Shown: one piece after another, positions 32,211-42,155 of the stretch | How positions within the stretch are numbered: the stretch's first letter is position 1 | Layout of the letters: each line of letters opens with the position of its first letter | Assembly (NCBI RefSeq): GCF_012726345.1 | Contig: NZ_PTXN01000012.1 | Location: forward strand, 90,841-154,840 | Direction of reading: 5' to 3' | Source: Marinomonas sp. UCMA 3892 | Lineage (GTDB): Bacteria; Pseudomonadota; Gammaproteobacteria; Pseudomonadales; Marinomonadaceae | DNA length: 64,000 nt | Position numbers and translations under genes: made by a program | Notes under the pieces: model-generated | Database searches by the model: none | Seen by the model: the letters and a program-made list of their open reading frames with translations, nothing else | Told to the model about the DNA's origin: nothing

Positions 32211-33671
32211 ATGTTCGAACAAAGCATCTCGACATTAGCACAAAAATTACGCAACAAAGATATCTCCAGTGTTGAGCTAACTCGCCTTTTCTTAGCGCGT
32301 ATAGCCAAACTTGACCCACAACTAAATAGCTTTATCACTGTCAGCGAACAACGCGCCTTAGAACAAGCCGCAGCCGCCGATGCACTTCTTCAAAGCGGAA
32401 AAGGCACCAGTTTGACAGGTATCCCTGTTGCCCATAAAGATCTATTCTGCACGGAAGGTACGTTAACGACATGTGGCTCCAAGATGCTACATAACTTCGT
32501 TCCACCTTATGAATCCACCGTTACCAGCCGCATACAACAAGCTGGCGCCGTCATGTTAGGCAAAACAAACATGGACGAATTCGCTATGGGCTCTTCAAAC
32601 GAAAATAGTTTTTATGGCGCAGTGAGAAACCCTTGGAACTTAGACATGGTTCCTGGCGGATCATCTGGCGGCTCAGCTGCAGCTATTGCCGCGGGATTGG
32701 CTGTTACCGCAACAGGTACAGACACTGGAGGGTCAATTCGCCAACCAGCTTCTTTCTGTGGCATTACCGGCCTTAAGCCAACTTACGGTCGTGTTTCTCG
32801 TTTTGGCATGATTGCCTACGCATCAAGCCTCGACCAAGGCGGCCCAATGGCCAAAAGCGCAGAAGATTGCGCGCATTTAATGCAAGCCATGGCCGGATTC
32901 GATGAAAAAGATTCTACTTCTGCAGACAAGCCAGCCGACGACTATTTAGCAAATCTAAATGCACCATTAACTGGTTTGAAAATTGGCCTTCCAAAAGAAT
33001 ACTTCGGTGAAGGACTAGACTCTAAAGTAGCTGACGTCATTATGGCGGCCGTCAAAGAGTTTGAAAAACTAGGCGCAACAGTAAAAGAGATTTCACTGCC
33101 AAATCTACAGCTTAGCATTCCATCTTACTATGTCATTGCACCTTCTGAAGCTTCTTCAAATTTATCCCGCTTTGACGGTGTTCGATTTGGTCATCGTTGT
33201 GACGATCCAAAAGACTTGCTTGATATGTATACGCGCTCGCGCGCCGAAGGCTTTGGCACTGAAGTGCAAAAGCGCATCATGGTTGGTACTTACGCATTAT
33301 CAGAAGGCTACTATGACGCTTACTACTTGAAAGCACAAAAGATTCGTCGACTTATTAAAGAAGACTTTGTAAAAGCTCTTGAAGAAGTTGATGTCATTAT
33401 GGGCCCTGTAGCACCAACTACAGCGTTTGGTCTTGGCAGCAAAACCAGCGATCCTGTTGCCATGTATCTGGAAGACATCTACACCTTGTCCGTTAACCTT
33501 GCTGGCATCCCCGCTATGTCTGTTCCTGCGGGCTTTGCAGATGGCATGCCTGTCGGACTTCAAGTCATGGGTAACTATTTTGCCGAAGCCAAGCTATTAA
33601 ACATAGCGCATCAGTATCAACAACACACTGATTGGCATTTACAAACACCAACTATGGCAAAAGGAGCATAA
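32211..33671 (+). CDS. gatA: Asp/Glu-tRNA amidotransferase subunit A
   Basis: 486 residues of the amidase-signature family. The Ser-cisSer-Lys triad is Lys76 (PVAHKDLFC), Ser151 (PGGSSGGSA) and Ser175 ([10 protein letters not shown]). It releases ammonia from glutamine and channels it to GatB. Its presence implies indirect formation of Gln-tRNA or Asn-tRNA. Two bases separate its stop from the gatB start. Confidence 0.95.
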   Translation: MFEQSISTLAQKLRNKDISSVELTRLFLARIAKLDPQLNSFITVSEQRALEQAAAADALLQSGKGTSLTGIPVAHKDLFCTEGTLTTCGSKMLHNFVPPYESTVTSRIQQAGAVMLGKTNMDEFAMGSSNENSFYGAVRNPWNLDMVPGGSSGGSAAAIAAGLAVTATGTDTGGSIRQPASFCGITGLKPTYGRVSRFGMIAYASSLDQGGPMAKSAEDCAHLMQAMAGFDEKDSTSADKPADDYLANLNAPLTGLKIGLPKEYFGEGLDSKVADVIMAAVKEFEKLGATVKEISLPNLQLSIPSYYVIAPSEASSNLSRFDGVRFGHRCDDPKDLLDMYTRSRAEGFGTEVQKRIMVGTYALSEGYYDAYYLKAQKIRRLIKEDFVKALEEVDVIMGPVAPTTAFGLGSKTSDPVAMYLEDIYTLSVNLAGIPAMSVPAGFADGMPVGLQVMGNYFAEAKLLNIAHQYQQHTDWHLQTPTMAKGA

Positions 33672-33673
33672 GC

Positions 33674-35119
33674 ATGAATTGGGAAGTTGTTATTGGCCTT
33701 GAGATTCATACTCAGCTCTCTACAAAATCAAAGTTATTTTCTGGCGCGGCGGTTGGCTTTGGCGCAGAACCAAACACACAAACCACGCTTGTCGATTTAG
33801 GTATGCCTGGCGCATTGCCTGTTTTCAACAAAGAAGCTTTGCGCATGGCCGTTATGTTTGGCCATGCCATCAATGCTGAAATTGGTATGACATCGGTTTT
33901 TGCCCGCAAAAACTACTTTTACCCAGATCTTCCAAAAGGCTACCAAACCAGCCAAATGGATCACCCTATTGTTGGTAAAGGTTACTTAGATGTAATGCTA
34001 GATGATGGCACTACTTCTCGTGTTGGCATCACTCGTGCACACCTTGAAGAAGACGCCGGCAAATCTTTGCATGAAGATTTCCAAGGCATGACAGGAATCG
34101 ATTTAAACCGCTCAAGCACACCTTTGCTAGAAATCGTATCCGAGCCAGACATTCGCTCCGCAAAAGAAGCCGTAGCTTACGTCAAGATGATTCATTCTAT
34201 TGTGACTTACCTTGGCATTTGCGATGGCAACATGGCAGAAGGCTCAATGCGCTGCGACATTAACTTATCGCTACGACCAAAAGGCCAAAAAGAATACGGC
34301 ACTCGCACAGAGATCAAAAACGTCAACTCGTTCCGCTTTATCGAAAAAGCAATTTATACTGAAATCGAGCGTCAAGCTGACATTTTAGAAGACGGTGGAC
34401 GCATCATTCAGGAAACTCGCCTGTACGATCCAGAGAAAAACGAAACTCGCAGCATGCGCTCTAAAGAAGATGCCAACGACTATCGTTACTTCCCATGCCC
34501 TGACCTGCTTCCAGTAGTGTTAACACAAGAATACGTTGACAATATCAAAGCGACCTTGCCAGAACTACCAAGCCAAAAAGCAGCACGCTTCCAAAGCGAG
34601 CATGCCCTAAGCGAATACGACGCAAACGTACTATCGTCTTCTCGCGCTATGGCTGATTTCTTTGAAAATGCCAACAATGTAGTTAAGGATCCAAAGCTAA
34701 CCGCAAACTGGGTAATGGGTGAGCTAAGCAAGCTTCTTAACCAAGAACAGCTAGACATCGAAAACTCTCCAGTTAACGCTCAGGCATTTGGTGAACTACT
34801 GGTTCGAATCAAAGACAACACCATTAATGGCAAAACAGCGAAAGATGTTTTCCAAGCAATGTGGGATGGCGAAGGTTCGGCAGACGCAATCATTGAAGCA
34901 AAAGGCCTAAAACAAGTCACAGATACTGGCGCAATTGAAGCCATGATCCAGACTATTTTGGATGCCAACGCAGCTCAGGTTGAACAATACCGTGCCGCAG
35001 ACGAAGACAAACAGAAGAAAATGATCGGCTTCTTTGTTGGTCAGGTAATGAAAGCATCGCAAGGCAAAGCCAACCCTGGCTTAGTCAATCCAATCCTTGC
35101 AAAAATGCTGAAAGGCTAA
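33674..35119 (+). CDS. gatB: Asp/Glu-tRNA amidotransferase subunit B
   Basis: 481 residues from the ATG at 33674, which has AAAGGAG 7 nt upstream; the reading from 33632 overlaps gatA and is unlikely. GatB activates the misacylated tRNA with ATP and transfers ammonia. [23 protein letters not shown] is the N-terminal signature, with the [20 protein letters not shown] metal/tRNA site and the C-terminal YqeY-like domain (about 335-480). Ends at an intrinsic terminator. Confidence 0.95.
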   Translation: MNWEVVIGLEIHTQLSTKSKLFSGAAVGFGAEPNTQTTLVDLGMPGALPVFNKEALRMAVMFGHAINAEIGMTSVFARKNYFYPDLPKGYQTSQMDHPIVGKGYLDVMLDDGTTSRVGITRAHLEEDAGKSLHEDFQGMTGIDLNRSSTPLLEIVSEPDIRSAKEAVAYVKMIHSIVTYLGICDGNMAEGSMRCDINLSLRPKGQKEYGTRTEIKNVNSFRFIEKAIYTEIERQADILEDGGRIIQETRLYDPEKNETRSMRSKEDANDYRYFPCPDLLPVVLTQEYVDNIKATLPELPSQKAARFQSEHALSEYDANVLSSSRAMADFFENANNVVKDPKLTANWVMGELSKLLNQEQLDIENSPVNAQAFGELLVRIKDNTINGKTAKDVFQAMWDGEGSADAIIEAKGLKQVTDTGAIEAMIQTILDANAAQVEQYRAADEDKQKKMIGFFVGQVMKASQGKANPGLVNPILAKMLKG

Positions 35120-35150
35120 TCGATTACATATGGCGCTTTAGCCTGAAAGC

Positions 35151-35185
35151 AAAAAATCCCGCACTTTGATGCGGGATTTTTTTTA
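35151..35185. terminator. Bidirectional intrinsic terminator
   Basis: AATCCCGCA (35155-35163) pairs with TGCGGGATT (35170-35178) with an A run before and a T run of ten after. It serves gatB on the plus strand and the REC-REC-GGDEF gene on the minus strand. It stands just past the stop at 35201 that the unbroken GGDEF gene would use. Confidence 0.9.
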
Positions 35186-35200
35186 TTCTGAATAAATATA

Positions 35201-36436
35201 TTATAGATCAGCAATCACCCTATCTCGCCCCAATCGCTTTGCCTCTTGCAAATTTCGATCCGCCTTTCAAATCAACTCTTCTAGCGAATTCATAGGTTGA
35301 CAACTTACGCCTACACTACATGTTATCGATATTTTAGCTTCTGTATATTCTTTCTGATGAAGAGCTTTTAAAAAGACATTAAGCCTATCAATTATATTTT
35401 GCCCATCTGATTTAGCAACAATACAAAACTCATCACCACCAAAACGGCACACCAACATATTTGGAAAAGCATTCTGAATTTCTCGCCCTATGGCTTCCAA
35501 CAAGCTATCACCGACAATATGACCATATATGCCATTTACACTCTTAAAATGATCAAGATTCAATATAGCCAACACAACACCAGATGGATTATGACGAAGC
35601 AGCTGCTCACCGTGATCAAACAAGTAACGCCTATTTTTAAGCTTAGTTAACGGATCAACATTTGCTAGATCGCGAATGGTCTCAAGCATTTCCTGTGCTT
35701 CCAAGCTATGCACTACGCGACAATGAAACTCTTCATGGTAAAATGGTTTTTTCAGAAAATCGTTAGCGCCAGCCTTAATAAATTTAGCCGACAGCGCATT
35801 ATCCCCTTCCGCCGATAAACCAATAATCACTAAATCCTGAAAACGGGAATTAAACCTAAGCATGCGCACTAAATCATAACCGCTTACCAAAGGCATATTA
35901 TGATCAGTAATCAGCATTCTAATTTCCGAATCCCCCTCCAGCTTGGCTAAAGCTTCTTGACCATTTTCAGCTTCTATAACGTTGAAACGATATTGCTCAA
36001 GTAGAATCCGAATAAACAAACGACTCGTTGAGGAGTCTTCAGCTACCAAAATCTTGATACCTTGATTCCTATTTAAACGCTCAATCACTTTAATAACATG
36101 GTTAAACGAATATCGACTATCTTTGGTGATGTAATCCAAGACACCTTTATTTAAAAGACTAAGTCGCAATTTATCATCAAAGTTTGCCGTCAAAACAACA
36201 CATGGTATTTTGGTCGATAACACAAGATCAACAATCTCACCATTTTCAGCATCTGGTAAATTCAAATCGACAATGGCAGCAAAAAAAGCACCGTTTGAGG
36301 CTTTTAGCTTATCTTCCGCCTCTTTATAACTGGCACATAATACCGGCGTAAAAATAGGATTCTGAGATAGCAAATGATGAAGAACCTTCAACACAACAGG
36401 GCTATCTTCAACCACCAATATTTTTTTCTCTACCAT
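35201..36436 (-). pseudogene. REC-REC-GGDEF response regulator, interrupted by an in-frame TGA
   Basis: Two receiver domains (phospho-acceptors Asp57 and Asp178) and a GGDEF domain (GGDEF at 333-337, no RxxD inhibitory site five residues before it). The reading frame stops at TGA (35267-35269) after MNSLEELI, residue 389. Without a frame change it continues K-A-D-R-N-L-Q-E-A-K-R-L-G-R-D-R and ends at TAA 35201-35203. This is precisely the last helix of a GGDEF domain, so the TGA is a point nonsense change (from CGA, AGA or similar). The shortened 389-residue protein may keep receiver function; cyclase activity is doubtful. The strand from 35267 is the minimal ORF. Confidence 0.8.
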
Positions 36437-36618
36437 AATTTGTAAAATCCTATCCTAAAAAGCGATATCAGTGCTTTTTTAACTATATTTTTCAATTATC
36501 CCCTATGACCCACGATTACGATACTCTAAAATGACTCTCAAATTGCTGTTTTGTAAATAAACAGCAAAGTTAATAATATAAAGATTACACTCACCCATTC
36601 CAAGTAAGGTTGTTTATT

Positions 36619-36906
36619 ATGCAATGTCGGTCAGGTTGTGGTGCATGTTGCACAGCACCCTCCATCACATCTCCAATCCCAGGAATGCCCAATGGAAAAG
36701 CGGCAGGAGAACCTTGCATACAACTGCTAGATGATTATCGCTGCGCAATATTTGGAGATCCCTCAAGACCAAAAGTATGCGCAGATTTTTCTGCTGTAGA
36801 ATATGCCTGCGGCAGAAACAGAGAAGAAGCCATCAACATATTATCCCACTTAGAAGATGCAACTAGCCCCCAAAATACCAGTTCATTAAAAAGGAAATAT
36901 CAATGA
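36619..36906 (+). CDS. YkgJ-family Cys-cluster protein
   Basis: 95 residues beginning MQCRSGCGACC, the CxxxCxxCC cluster of the zinc/iron chelating CxxCxxCC family, followed by CIQLLDDYRCAIFG and further Cys near 53 and 62. It starts at the ATG at 36619; an earlier TTG at 36610 is weaker. The metal and role of this family are unclear. ATGA overlap with the L,D-transpeptidase gene at 36903-36906 means the two are co-translated. Confidence 0.8.
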   Translation: MQCRSGCGACCTAPSITSPIPGMPNGKAAGEPCIQLLDDYRCAIFGDPSRPKVCADFSAVEYACGRNREEAINILSHLEDATSPQNTSSLKRKYQ

Positions 36907-38573
36907 CATCCGCGAAACAACTACTCTCTCTACTCTGCGTCAGCTTGTTGCTTAGCGCTTGCTCATCATCTGGCTCAAACAAACAGTTTGTTGTCGTTCC
37001 GCCCAGCGAATCTCAAATAGAAAATAGCGTGAAAGATCAGGTGTCGTTAACACTAAACGCATTCACTCCGGTAGCAGGTCAAGCCCTACCTAATCACACT
37101 GTACTCGAGGCTTACGAAAACCGAGGTTACGATCCAATTTGGATAAAAGACAAAAAAATAAACATGTCTATATACAAGTTAGTCGACATACTTGAGCAAT
37201 CTTATACTCATGGCCTCAATCCAATTCACTATCATACTGGCATTATTAAAGAATATTTAGCCCTCAAACAACCAACACCGCAACAACTAGCTGAAATGGA
37301 CGTTATCAGCACAATCGCTTTAACCAGTTACGCCCATGACCTAAGCAATGGTCGCTACGAGCCGCAGCTAATTGATCCAAATTGGCAGCTGGATGCACCT
37401 AATAATAACTGGAAAGACTTACTGTATCTTAATTCAGCAACAGATATGGTCAATTCCCTGCCATTATTGGCCCCTCGCAGCCCACAATATCAAGTCCTGC
37501 AAAAATGGTTAGTGTATTACCAAGACTTGGCAGCGAAAGAAAAGGATATTTTTGTTAGTGCTGGCGTTCCTTTATCGGCAGGGGACGAAGGCCCACGAGT
37601 TGCACAGCTTAGAGCAAGATTAGTTCAACTTGGAGACATTCGTTTTTCGACACGCAAGGTAAATGAAGAGCAATTCGATATCCGCCTAAAAGAAGCTCTC
37701 ATTCGCTTCCAACAACGCCATCACATTACAGCCGATGGCGCTGCAGGCTCTAAAACTATTCAAATGCTCAATGTGCCATTAAAAACACGCGCAAAACAAA
37801 TTGCTTACAACCTAGAAAGATGGCGCTGGTTGCCGAGCGAACTGGAAGCAAACCGCATATGGGTTGACCTAACAAATTACACGGTAGACATGTACCTAAA
37901 CGGTGAGCTTACCTCAATGAAAGCAGTCATTGGCAAGCCTGACAGAAAAACACCTGTATTCAAAGGCCTAATGACTTACATGGTAACCAACCCCACATGG
38001 CGCGTTCCGCATCGCATAGCCAGAGAGAACCTATTACCTAAGCTACAAGCTGATCCAAATTATCTGGTTAAGCATGGGTACAAGGTGTACTCAAGCTGGA
38101 GTATTGGCGCAAAAGAACTGGATTCAACCAAAATCAATTGGAAAGCGATTAGTGAAGATAAGCTGGCTTTTCGTTTTGAACAAAAACCAGATGAAGGCAA
38201 CGCACTTGGCCAATTTAAGTTTATGTTCCCTAATAAAAACGAAATTTATTTGCATGACACACCTGCAAAACATCTATTTCGTGAAGAAGATAGAGCCTTT
38301 AGTTCTGGTTGCGTTCGCCTAGAAAACCCAACAGAGTTTGCCAAAGAAATAACCAAAGGCAGCAAACAGTTCAATGATATGAATAACTCTTTAAAAACAG
38401 GAAGCAATACCGTTATTACGCTACCAACCTACATCCCTGTTTATTTGGTCTATTTCACCGTTGTTCCGAATGCTAATGGCATGCTGGAATTCCGTAACGA
38501 CATTTACGAAAGAGATGCCCTTATGGAAGAAGCAATGGGGTATTCTGCTTTCGGCCCCAGAGATTCAATTTAA
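36903..38573 (+). CDS. L,D-transpeptidase, YcbB/LdtD type lipoprotein
   Basis: 556 residues. The N terminus is a lipobox signal, LLLSAC with Cys20. Then a scaffold domain (about 60-200), a peptidoglycan-binding domain (about 210-300; EALIRFQQRHHITADGAAGSKTIQMLN) and the YkuD catalytic domain with HDTPAKHLF and SSGCVRLENP, nucleophile Cys470. It makes 3-3 cross-links in peptidoglycan; LdtD-type enzymes act under envelope stress. Distinctive for the family is the long C-terminal region VYLVYFTVVPN after the catalytic site. Ends near a bidirectional terminator. Confidence 0.9.
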   Translation: MTSAKQLLSLLCVSLLLSACSSSGSNKQFVVVPPSESQIENSVKDQVSLTLNAFTPVAGQALPNHTVLEAYENRGYDPIWIKDKKINMSIYKLVDILEQSYTHGLNPIHYHTGIIKEYLALKQPTPQQLAEMDVISTIALTSYAHDLSNGRYEPQLIDPNWQLDAPNNNWKDLLYLNSATDMVNSLPLLAPRSPQYQVLQKWLVYYQDLAAKEKDIFVSAGVPLSAGDEGPRVAQLRARLVQLGDIRFSTRKVNEEQFDIRLKEALIRFQQRHHITADGAAGSKTIQMLNVPLKTRAKQIAYNLERWRWLPSELEANRIWVDLTNYTVDMYLNGELTSMKAVIGKPDRKTPVFKGLMTYMVTNPTWRVPHRIARENLLPKLQADPNYLVKHGYKVYSSWSIGAKELDSTKINWKAISEDKLAFRFEQKPDEGNALGQFKFMFPNKNEIYLHDTPAKHLFREEDRAFSSGCVRLENPTEFAKEITKGSKQFNDMNNSLKTGSNTVITLPTYIPVYLVYFTVVPNANGMLEFRNDIYERDALMEEAMGYSAFGPRDSI

Positions 38574-38622
38574 TAGAAAGCATCACTTCGTTAATTGATG
38601 CTTTAAGCTTCTCCAGATTAGT

Positions 38623-38661
38623 AAAAAGCCCCATATACAAAATTTGTATAGGGGGCTTTTT
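38623..38661. terminator. Bidirectional intrinsic terminator
   Basis: AAAAAGCCCC (38623-38632) and the mirror stem through AGGGGGCTTTTT (38650-38661), with an inner ATACAAA / TTTGTAT stem. It lies between the convergent L,D-transpeptidase and rlmM genes. Confidence 0.85.
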
Positions 38662-38690
38662 AGTGATTCAAAATCAGATTTAACTTAAAA

Positions 38691-39743
38691 TTATTTAACC
38701 ATAATGCAAACAGTCACCTCTTCTCTATCATGATAAAGATGCTTCACTTGATACTGATAGCTTACTCCAGCCTTTCTTAGCAAGCCTTCCATGGTCTGCA
38801 AGCATAAAGTTACTTCCTGATAACGCTTTTTCATTGGTAGCTTCAGGTTGAAAATCGCCCTTCTAGTCCAACCGCTCGCCAGCCATTTAGCCATCAATTC
38901 TGCAACCTTTATTGGGCGTTCAACCATATCACAAACCAACCAATCCACTGTGTAAGGCGGCTCGTATTTAAAGCCATCGGCCTTTTCATGCTCAACCAAC
39001 CCGGTAGACATCAATTCTTTTTGCATTGGACCATTATCGATTGCTATAACATTAATGCCTTTTTTAACAAATTGATAAGTCCAACCACCAGGCGCAGCAC
39101 CAAGATCAACTGCTGTCATGCCTTCAGTCAAATCCGCTTCTAGCGTTTGCTCTGGCACAAATTGAAGAAAAGCCTCTTCCAGCTTAAGCGTTGAACGACT
39201 CGGACCTGCCGCTGGAAAACGTAAGCGTCGAATTCCCATAGGAAATTCACTACGACACGCAGCATAAGACACCCCTAAATAAGCAGCCTCACCATCCAAC
39301 ATAAAGACATGGTGACGAACACCTACCGCCTTGTTGCGTAACACGCCAGATCGTTTCCACCCCTCACGCAAAGGTTTTTCCAGTTTTTTTATTAAACCAG
39401 ACAGAGCTTTCGCATCATTTGTATCGGCCGTTTCAATCCAAATTTCTTCCGCTAATGGCAACTCACGAGCCGCTTCAAGCAAGGATTCAACTCGACCACC
39501 TTGCTCTAATTCAATAACATCATTAACAGCAATAATCTGGCGAGCAAAAATCAGACGATTAAAATTTAATTGCTGGATCAATGTTTCACCAGCGTCCGCC
39601 TGATCAAAGTTATACACAATGTAACCCGCATCAGGAACAACCTTAGCGTAGCCATAAAAACCTTTGCTACTAGCCACTTCTGACAATTCCGCCGCACAAT
39701 CTTTTTCGAAGCCTTGACGACAGTAAACCAAAACATTTTTCAT
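38691..39743 (-). CDS. rlmM: 23S rRNA (cytidine-2498 2'-O) methyltransferase RlmM
   Basis: 350 residues, family length. N-terminal THUMP-like domain (1-130) with CRQGFEKDCAAEL, then a Rossmann methyltransferase with AVDLGAAPGGWTYQF as the SAM site and WLVCDMVERP; Lys-Asp-Lys-Glu tetrad residues fit RrmJ-like catalysis. AAGGA stands 6 nt before the ATG. It modifies C2498 in 23S rRNA domain V. Confidence 0.92.
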   Translation of the reverse strand: MKNVLVYCRQGFEKDCAAELSEVASSKGFYGYAKVVPDAGYIVYNFDQADAGETLIQQLNFNRLIFARQIIAVNDVIELEQGGRVESLLEAARELPLAEEIWIETADTNDAKALSGLIKKLEKPLREGWKRSGVLRNKAVGVRHHVFMLDGEAAYLGVSYAACRSEFPMGIRRLRFPAAGPSRSTLKLEEAFLQFVPEQTLEADLTEGMTAVDLGAAPGGWTYQFVKKGINVIAIDNGPMQKELMSTGLVEHEKADGFKYEPPYTVDWLVCDMVERPIKVAELMAKWLASGWTRRAIFNLKLPMKKRYQEVTLCLQTMEGLLRKAGVSYQYQVKHLYHDREEVTVCIMVK

Positions 39744-39789
39744 TCAAATTCCTTCTCAGCCAAAGCAAAACTCTGCTGAGTTATATTAA

Positions 39790-40461
39790 TTACTTTTTAC
39801 CGGGCCATTTTAATAAAGATTCATCAAATTGAGTCATGACAAAATCAGACAACTCAGACGAAAAATGCTCCCCTGATATGGGAAGGCTGAGATAACTTTT
39901 CATCTCACCCCGCCAATTAAACTGCAAAGAGTAGGCATGTAAATACCCTCTGTCAGCTCCTTCTCCGCTGTACCTAAGATCTCCTAAAATAGGCGACCCT
40001 AAACTCTTTAATGCCACACGAATTTGGTGCGTTTTACCTGTTAAAGGCCTTACAATAAAAACCCTAAGCCCATGAAATGCAGAAGAAAAAAACTGTGTAA
40101 CTGCAAAGTTTTCATTATCTTGTGTAAGCTTCCACTGACCTCTTCGGCTCGGTGCCATACCACCAGAGATCGTTCCTTGTTTCTTTTTTGGCTTTTTTGC
40201 AGACAAGGCCAAATAGCGCTTTTCCATTTCATGGTTTTCAAACATCTTGCCAAATTCTGCAGCTGCTGCTGCATGGCAAGCCACTATCAGAAGACCCGAT
40301 GTCATTTTATCCAAACGATGAACAGGGTAAAAATTTTGATCTGGATAAGAAATCGCCAAGGTTTGCATCACCCCCAGCCCTTCCGACTCAGCATGAAAAC
40401 TCATACCTGCAGGTTTTTCAACAATCCAATAATCAACAGAGCGAAATAGTATCTGGAGCAA
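39790..40461 (-). CDS. RluA-family pseudouridine synthase
   Basis: 223 residues beginning at a TTG (40461) with GAGG 5 nt upstream. The catalytic HRLDKMTSGLLIVA has Asp51, with PLTGKTHQIRVALKSLGSPILGD as the second family block. It lacks the S4 domain of RluC/RluD and matches the short RluA-like group found in Vibrio and relatives. The RNA target is unknown. 46 bp from rlmM, same strand. Confidence 0.85.
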   Translation of the reverse strand: MLQILFRSVDYWIVEKPAGMSFHAESEGLGVMQTLAISYPDQNFYPVHRLDKMTSGLLIVACHAAAAAEFGKMFENHEMEKRYLALSAKKPKKKQGTISGGMAPSRRGQWKLTQDNENFAVTQFFSSAFHGLRVFIVRPLTGKTHQIRVALKSLGSPILGDLRYSGEGADRGYLHAYSLQFNWRGEMKSYLSLPISGEHFSSELSDFVMTQFDESLLKWPGKK

Positions 40462-40564
40462 ATGAGCCTCATCACGAAAAATAAAGGAAAAATAGATTAG
40501 CCAACAAGTTTATCCACAGAGAAAGTGGACAACTCATATGTCAATACAGATAAGTAAATATATT

Positions 40565-41662
40565 CTAACTTTGATAGTCTGATTGTACAGAAACTCGATT
40601 TCGGCCGTTACGCTTAGCTGTATACAAGCCTTTATCCGCTTGCGCCAATATTTCTTCATAGCGTGAAACACTTGGTGCAATGGCAGCGACACCGATACTG
40701 ACAGTAACCGGGATAACAATACCATGCTCGGTTTCTATTAGCATATTTTCGACCGATTGCCTCATGCGCTCCATAACAACCTCTGCGTCTTTTAAAGAAG
40801 TGTCCGGCATGATAACAATAAATTCTTCACCACCATAACGACCTATTTCATCTTGAGACCTTATAACAGACGCCATCATGGCTGATACTTTTGCCAAAAC
40901 CAAATCGCCCGCTTCGTGCCCAAAAGTATCATTGATCTTTTTAAAATGATCCAAATCAACAATAGCAAATACACACGACTCTCTATTGATAACAGAATCT
41001 GCAAAAATATTAACAGCATCCGCCAAGACCTTTCTTCGGTTTGAAAGCCCTGTAAGCTCATCCATTTCAGCCAAGGTTCGCAAGTGACTATTCACCGACT
41101 TCAGTCGTTTTATTACAAGATTAATGACCATGGCGAAATTGAACGAAAGTGCAAGAAACACAAAAACAACCACCACACTTTGATCAAACGAAGTAAGGTA
41201 AATCCCTCGCGTGTTTAAAAGCTCACACATCAAAAACAAAACAATAGAAATGCTAACTATCCAGTACTTGGCAAAATTTTGATCTACTCTGAAGACAACA
41301 AAGGAATAAGCAATGACACTGACGAAAAGCCAATGAAAACCACTATTAGTGCCGAAGTAAAACAAGCTAAGAATGGATATTTGAGAGATTTGAAGAATGG
41401 GCATTAATAATTGAGCACGAGAAAAATACCCGATATAGCTGTAACGCAAACCAATCACACCGATTAATAAACCGATCAAAGAAAAAATAGCGACTGAGGA
41501 CATTTGACGCAAAGAGAATACAATAAGCATGAATAAACAGCTTATACAGAACATCATGTAGGAAAAATTCACGACATGTTTCTGATTGAGGTCATTTCCA
41601 AACTCATCCTCAAAGCCGATATCTAATAGTTTACCTATGATTTTTTTTATCGATGAAAACAC
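40565..41662 (-). CDS. Membrane-bound diguanylate cyclase
   Basis: 365 residues. Six or so membrane helices (about 28-190), of the MASE/7TM kind, are followed by a short coil and a GGDEF domain. The active site is GGEEF near residue 278 and the inhibitory site RSQD lies five residues before it, so it is probably an active, feedback-inhibited enzyme that makes cyclic di-GMP. No EAL domain. Start has no clear ribosome site. Unlike the REC-REC-GGDEF gene, it is intact. Confidence 0.88.
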   Translation of the reverse strand: MFSSIKKIIGKLLDIGFEDEFGNDLNQKHVVNFSYMMFCISCLFMLIVFSLRQMSSVAIFSLIGLLIGVIGLRYSYIGYFSRAQLLMPILQISQISILSLFYFGTNSGFHWLFVSVIAYSFVVFRVDQNFAKYWIVSISIVLFLMCELLNTRGIYLTSFDQSVVVVFVFLALSFNFAMVINLVIKRLKSVNSHLRTLAEMDELTGLSNRRKVLADAVNIFADSVINRESCVFAIVDLDHFKKINDTFGHEAGDLVLAKVSAMMASVIRSQDEIGRYGGEEFIVIMPDTSLKDAEVVMERMRQSVENMLIETEHGIVIPVTVSIGVAAIAPSVSRYEEILAQADKGLYTAKRNGRNRVSVQSDYQS

Positions 41663-41845
41663 AGTACCCTACACTTATTGTCACATTAAAAGCAATTAAG
41701 CTTGAATCGCTATATTTTCCATAAGACATGGCTTCTATAAAGCTGAAGTAAAACGCGATATTCTACAGAATATCAATCACTTTTCCTATAAGTTCAAACA
41801 AGGAAATGCTCCTTAAGCACAAATATTAAACACATCAATCCTCAC

Positions 41846-42130
41846 CTAGAAAATCATTCTAAATAAAGACACGCGCTTTAATTTTACGTATTGTAAGCCA
41901 TTACAACTAAACACTTCATTGGCATGAATATTGATTAAACAAACCAATATATCATCAAGACAATCGTTTTTATTAACTAGTCGGTCAGATTTATAAAGAC
42001 AGACACAATTATCGCCCAAAAAAAGTGCAGGCGCCGCACCAAAACGAAGCGACTGTTTTTGTATTTTTTGATCCAACATAAAAACCATAGATAAAAAATG
42101 ATTAGAAAATGAGCAACCCCATTCACTCAA
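41846..42130 (-). CDS. Hypothetical ORF, doubtful
   Basis: 94 codons from a TTG, with poor ribosome site, in an otherwise empty 490-bp gap between the diguanylate cyclase and the ABC importer. No motif was recognised: Cys-rich (five Cys), hydrophobic patches, no signal peptide. Its codon use is AT-rich like the surroundings. It could be a remnant or a chance ORF; a start at ATG 42088 would give 80 residues. The rest of the gap (41663-41845) holds nothing I can name. Confidence 0.25.
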   Translation of the reverse strand: MSEWGCSFSNHFLSMVFMLDQKIQKQSLRFGAAPALFLGDNCVCLYKSDRLVNKNDCLDDILVCLINIHANEVFSCNGLQYVKLKRVSLFRMIF

Positions 42131-42155
42131 CCTCTAGAAATAAGGTGCTGGAACA

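Noticed and set aside
41663..42155. A purine riboswitch before the nucleoside importer
   Set aside because: I looked for a conserved three-way junction core and found none in the gap.
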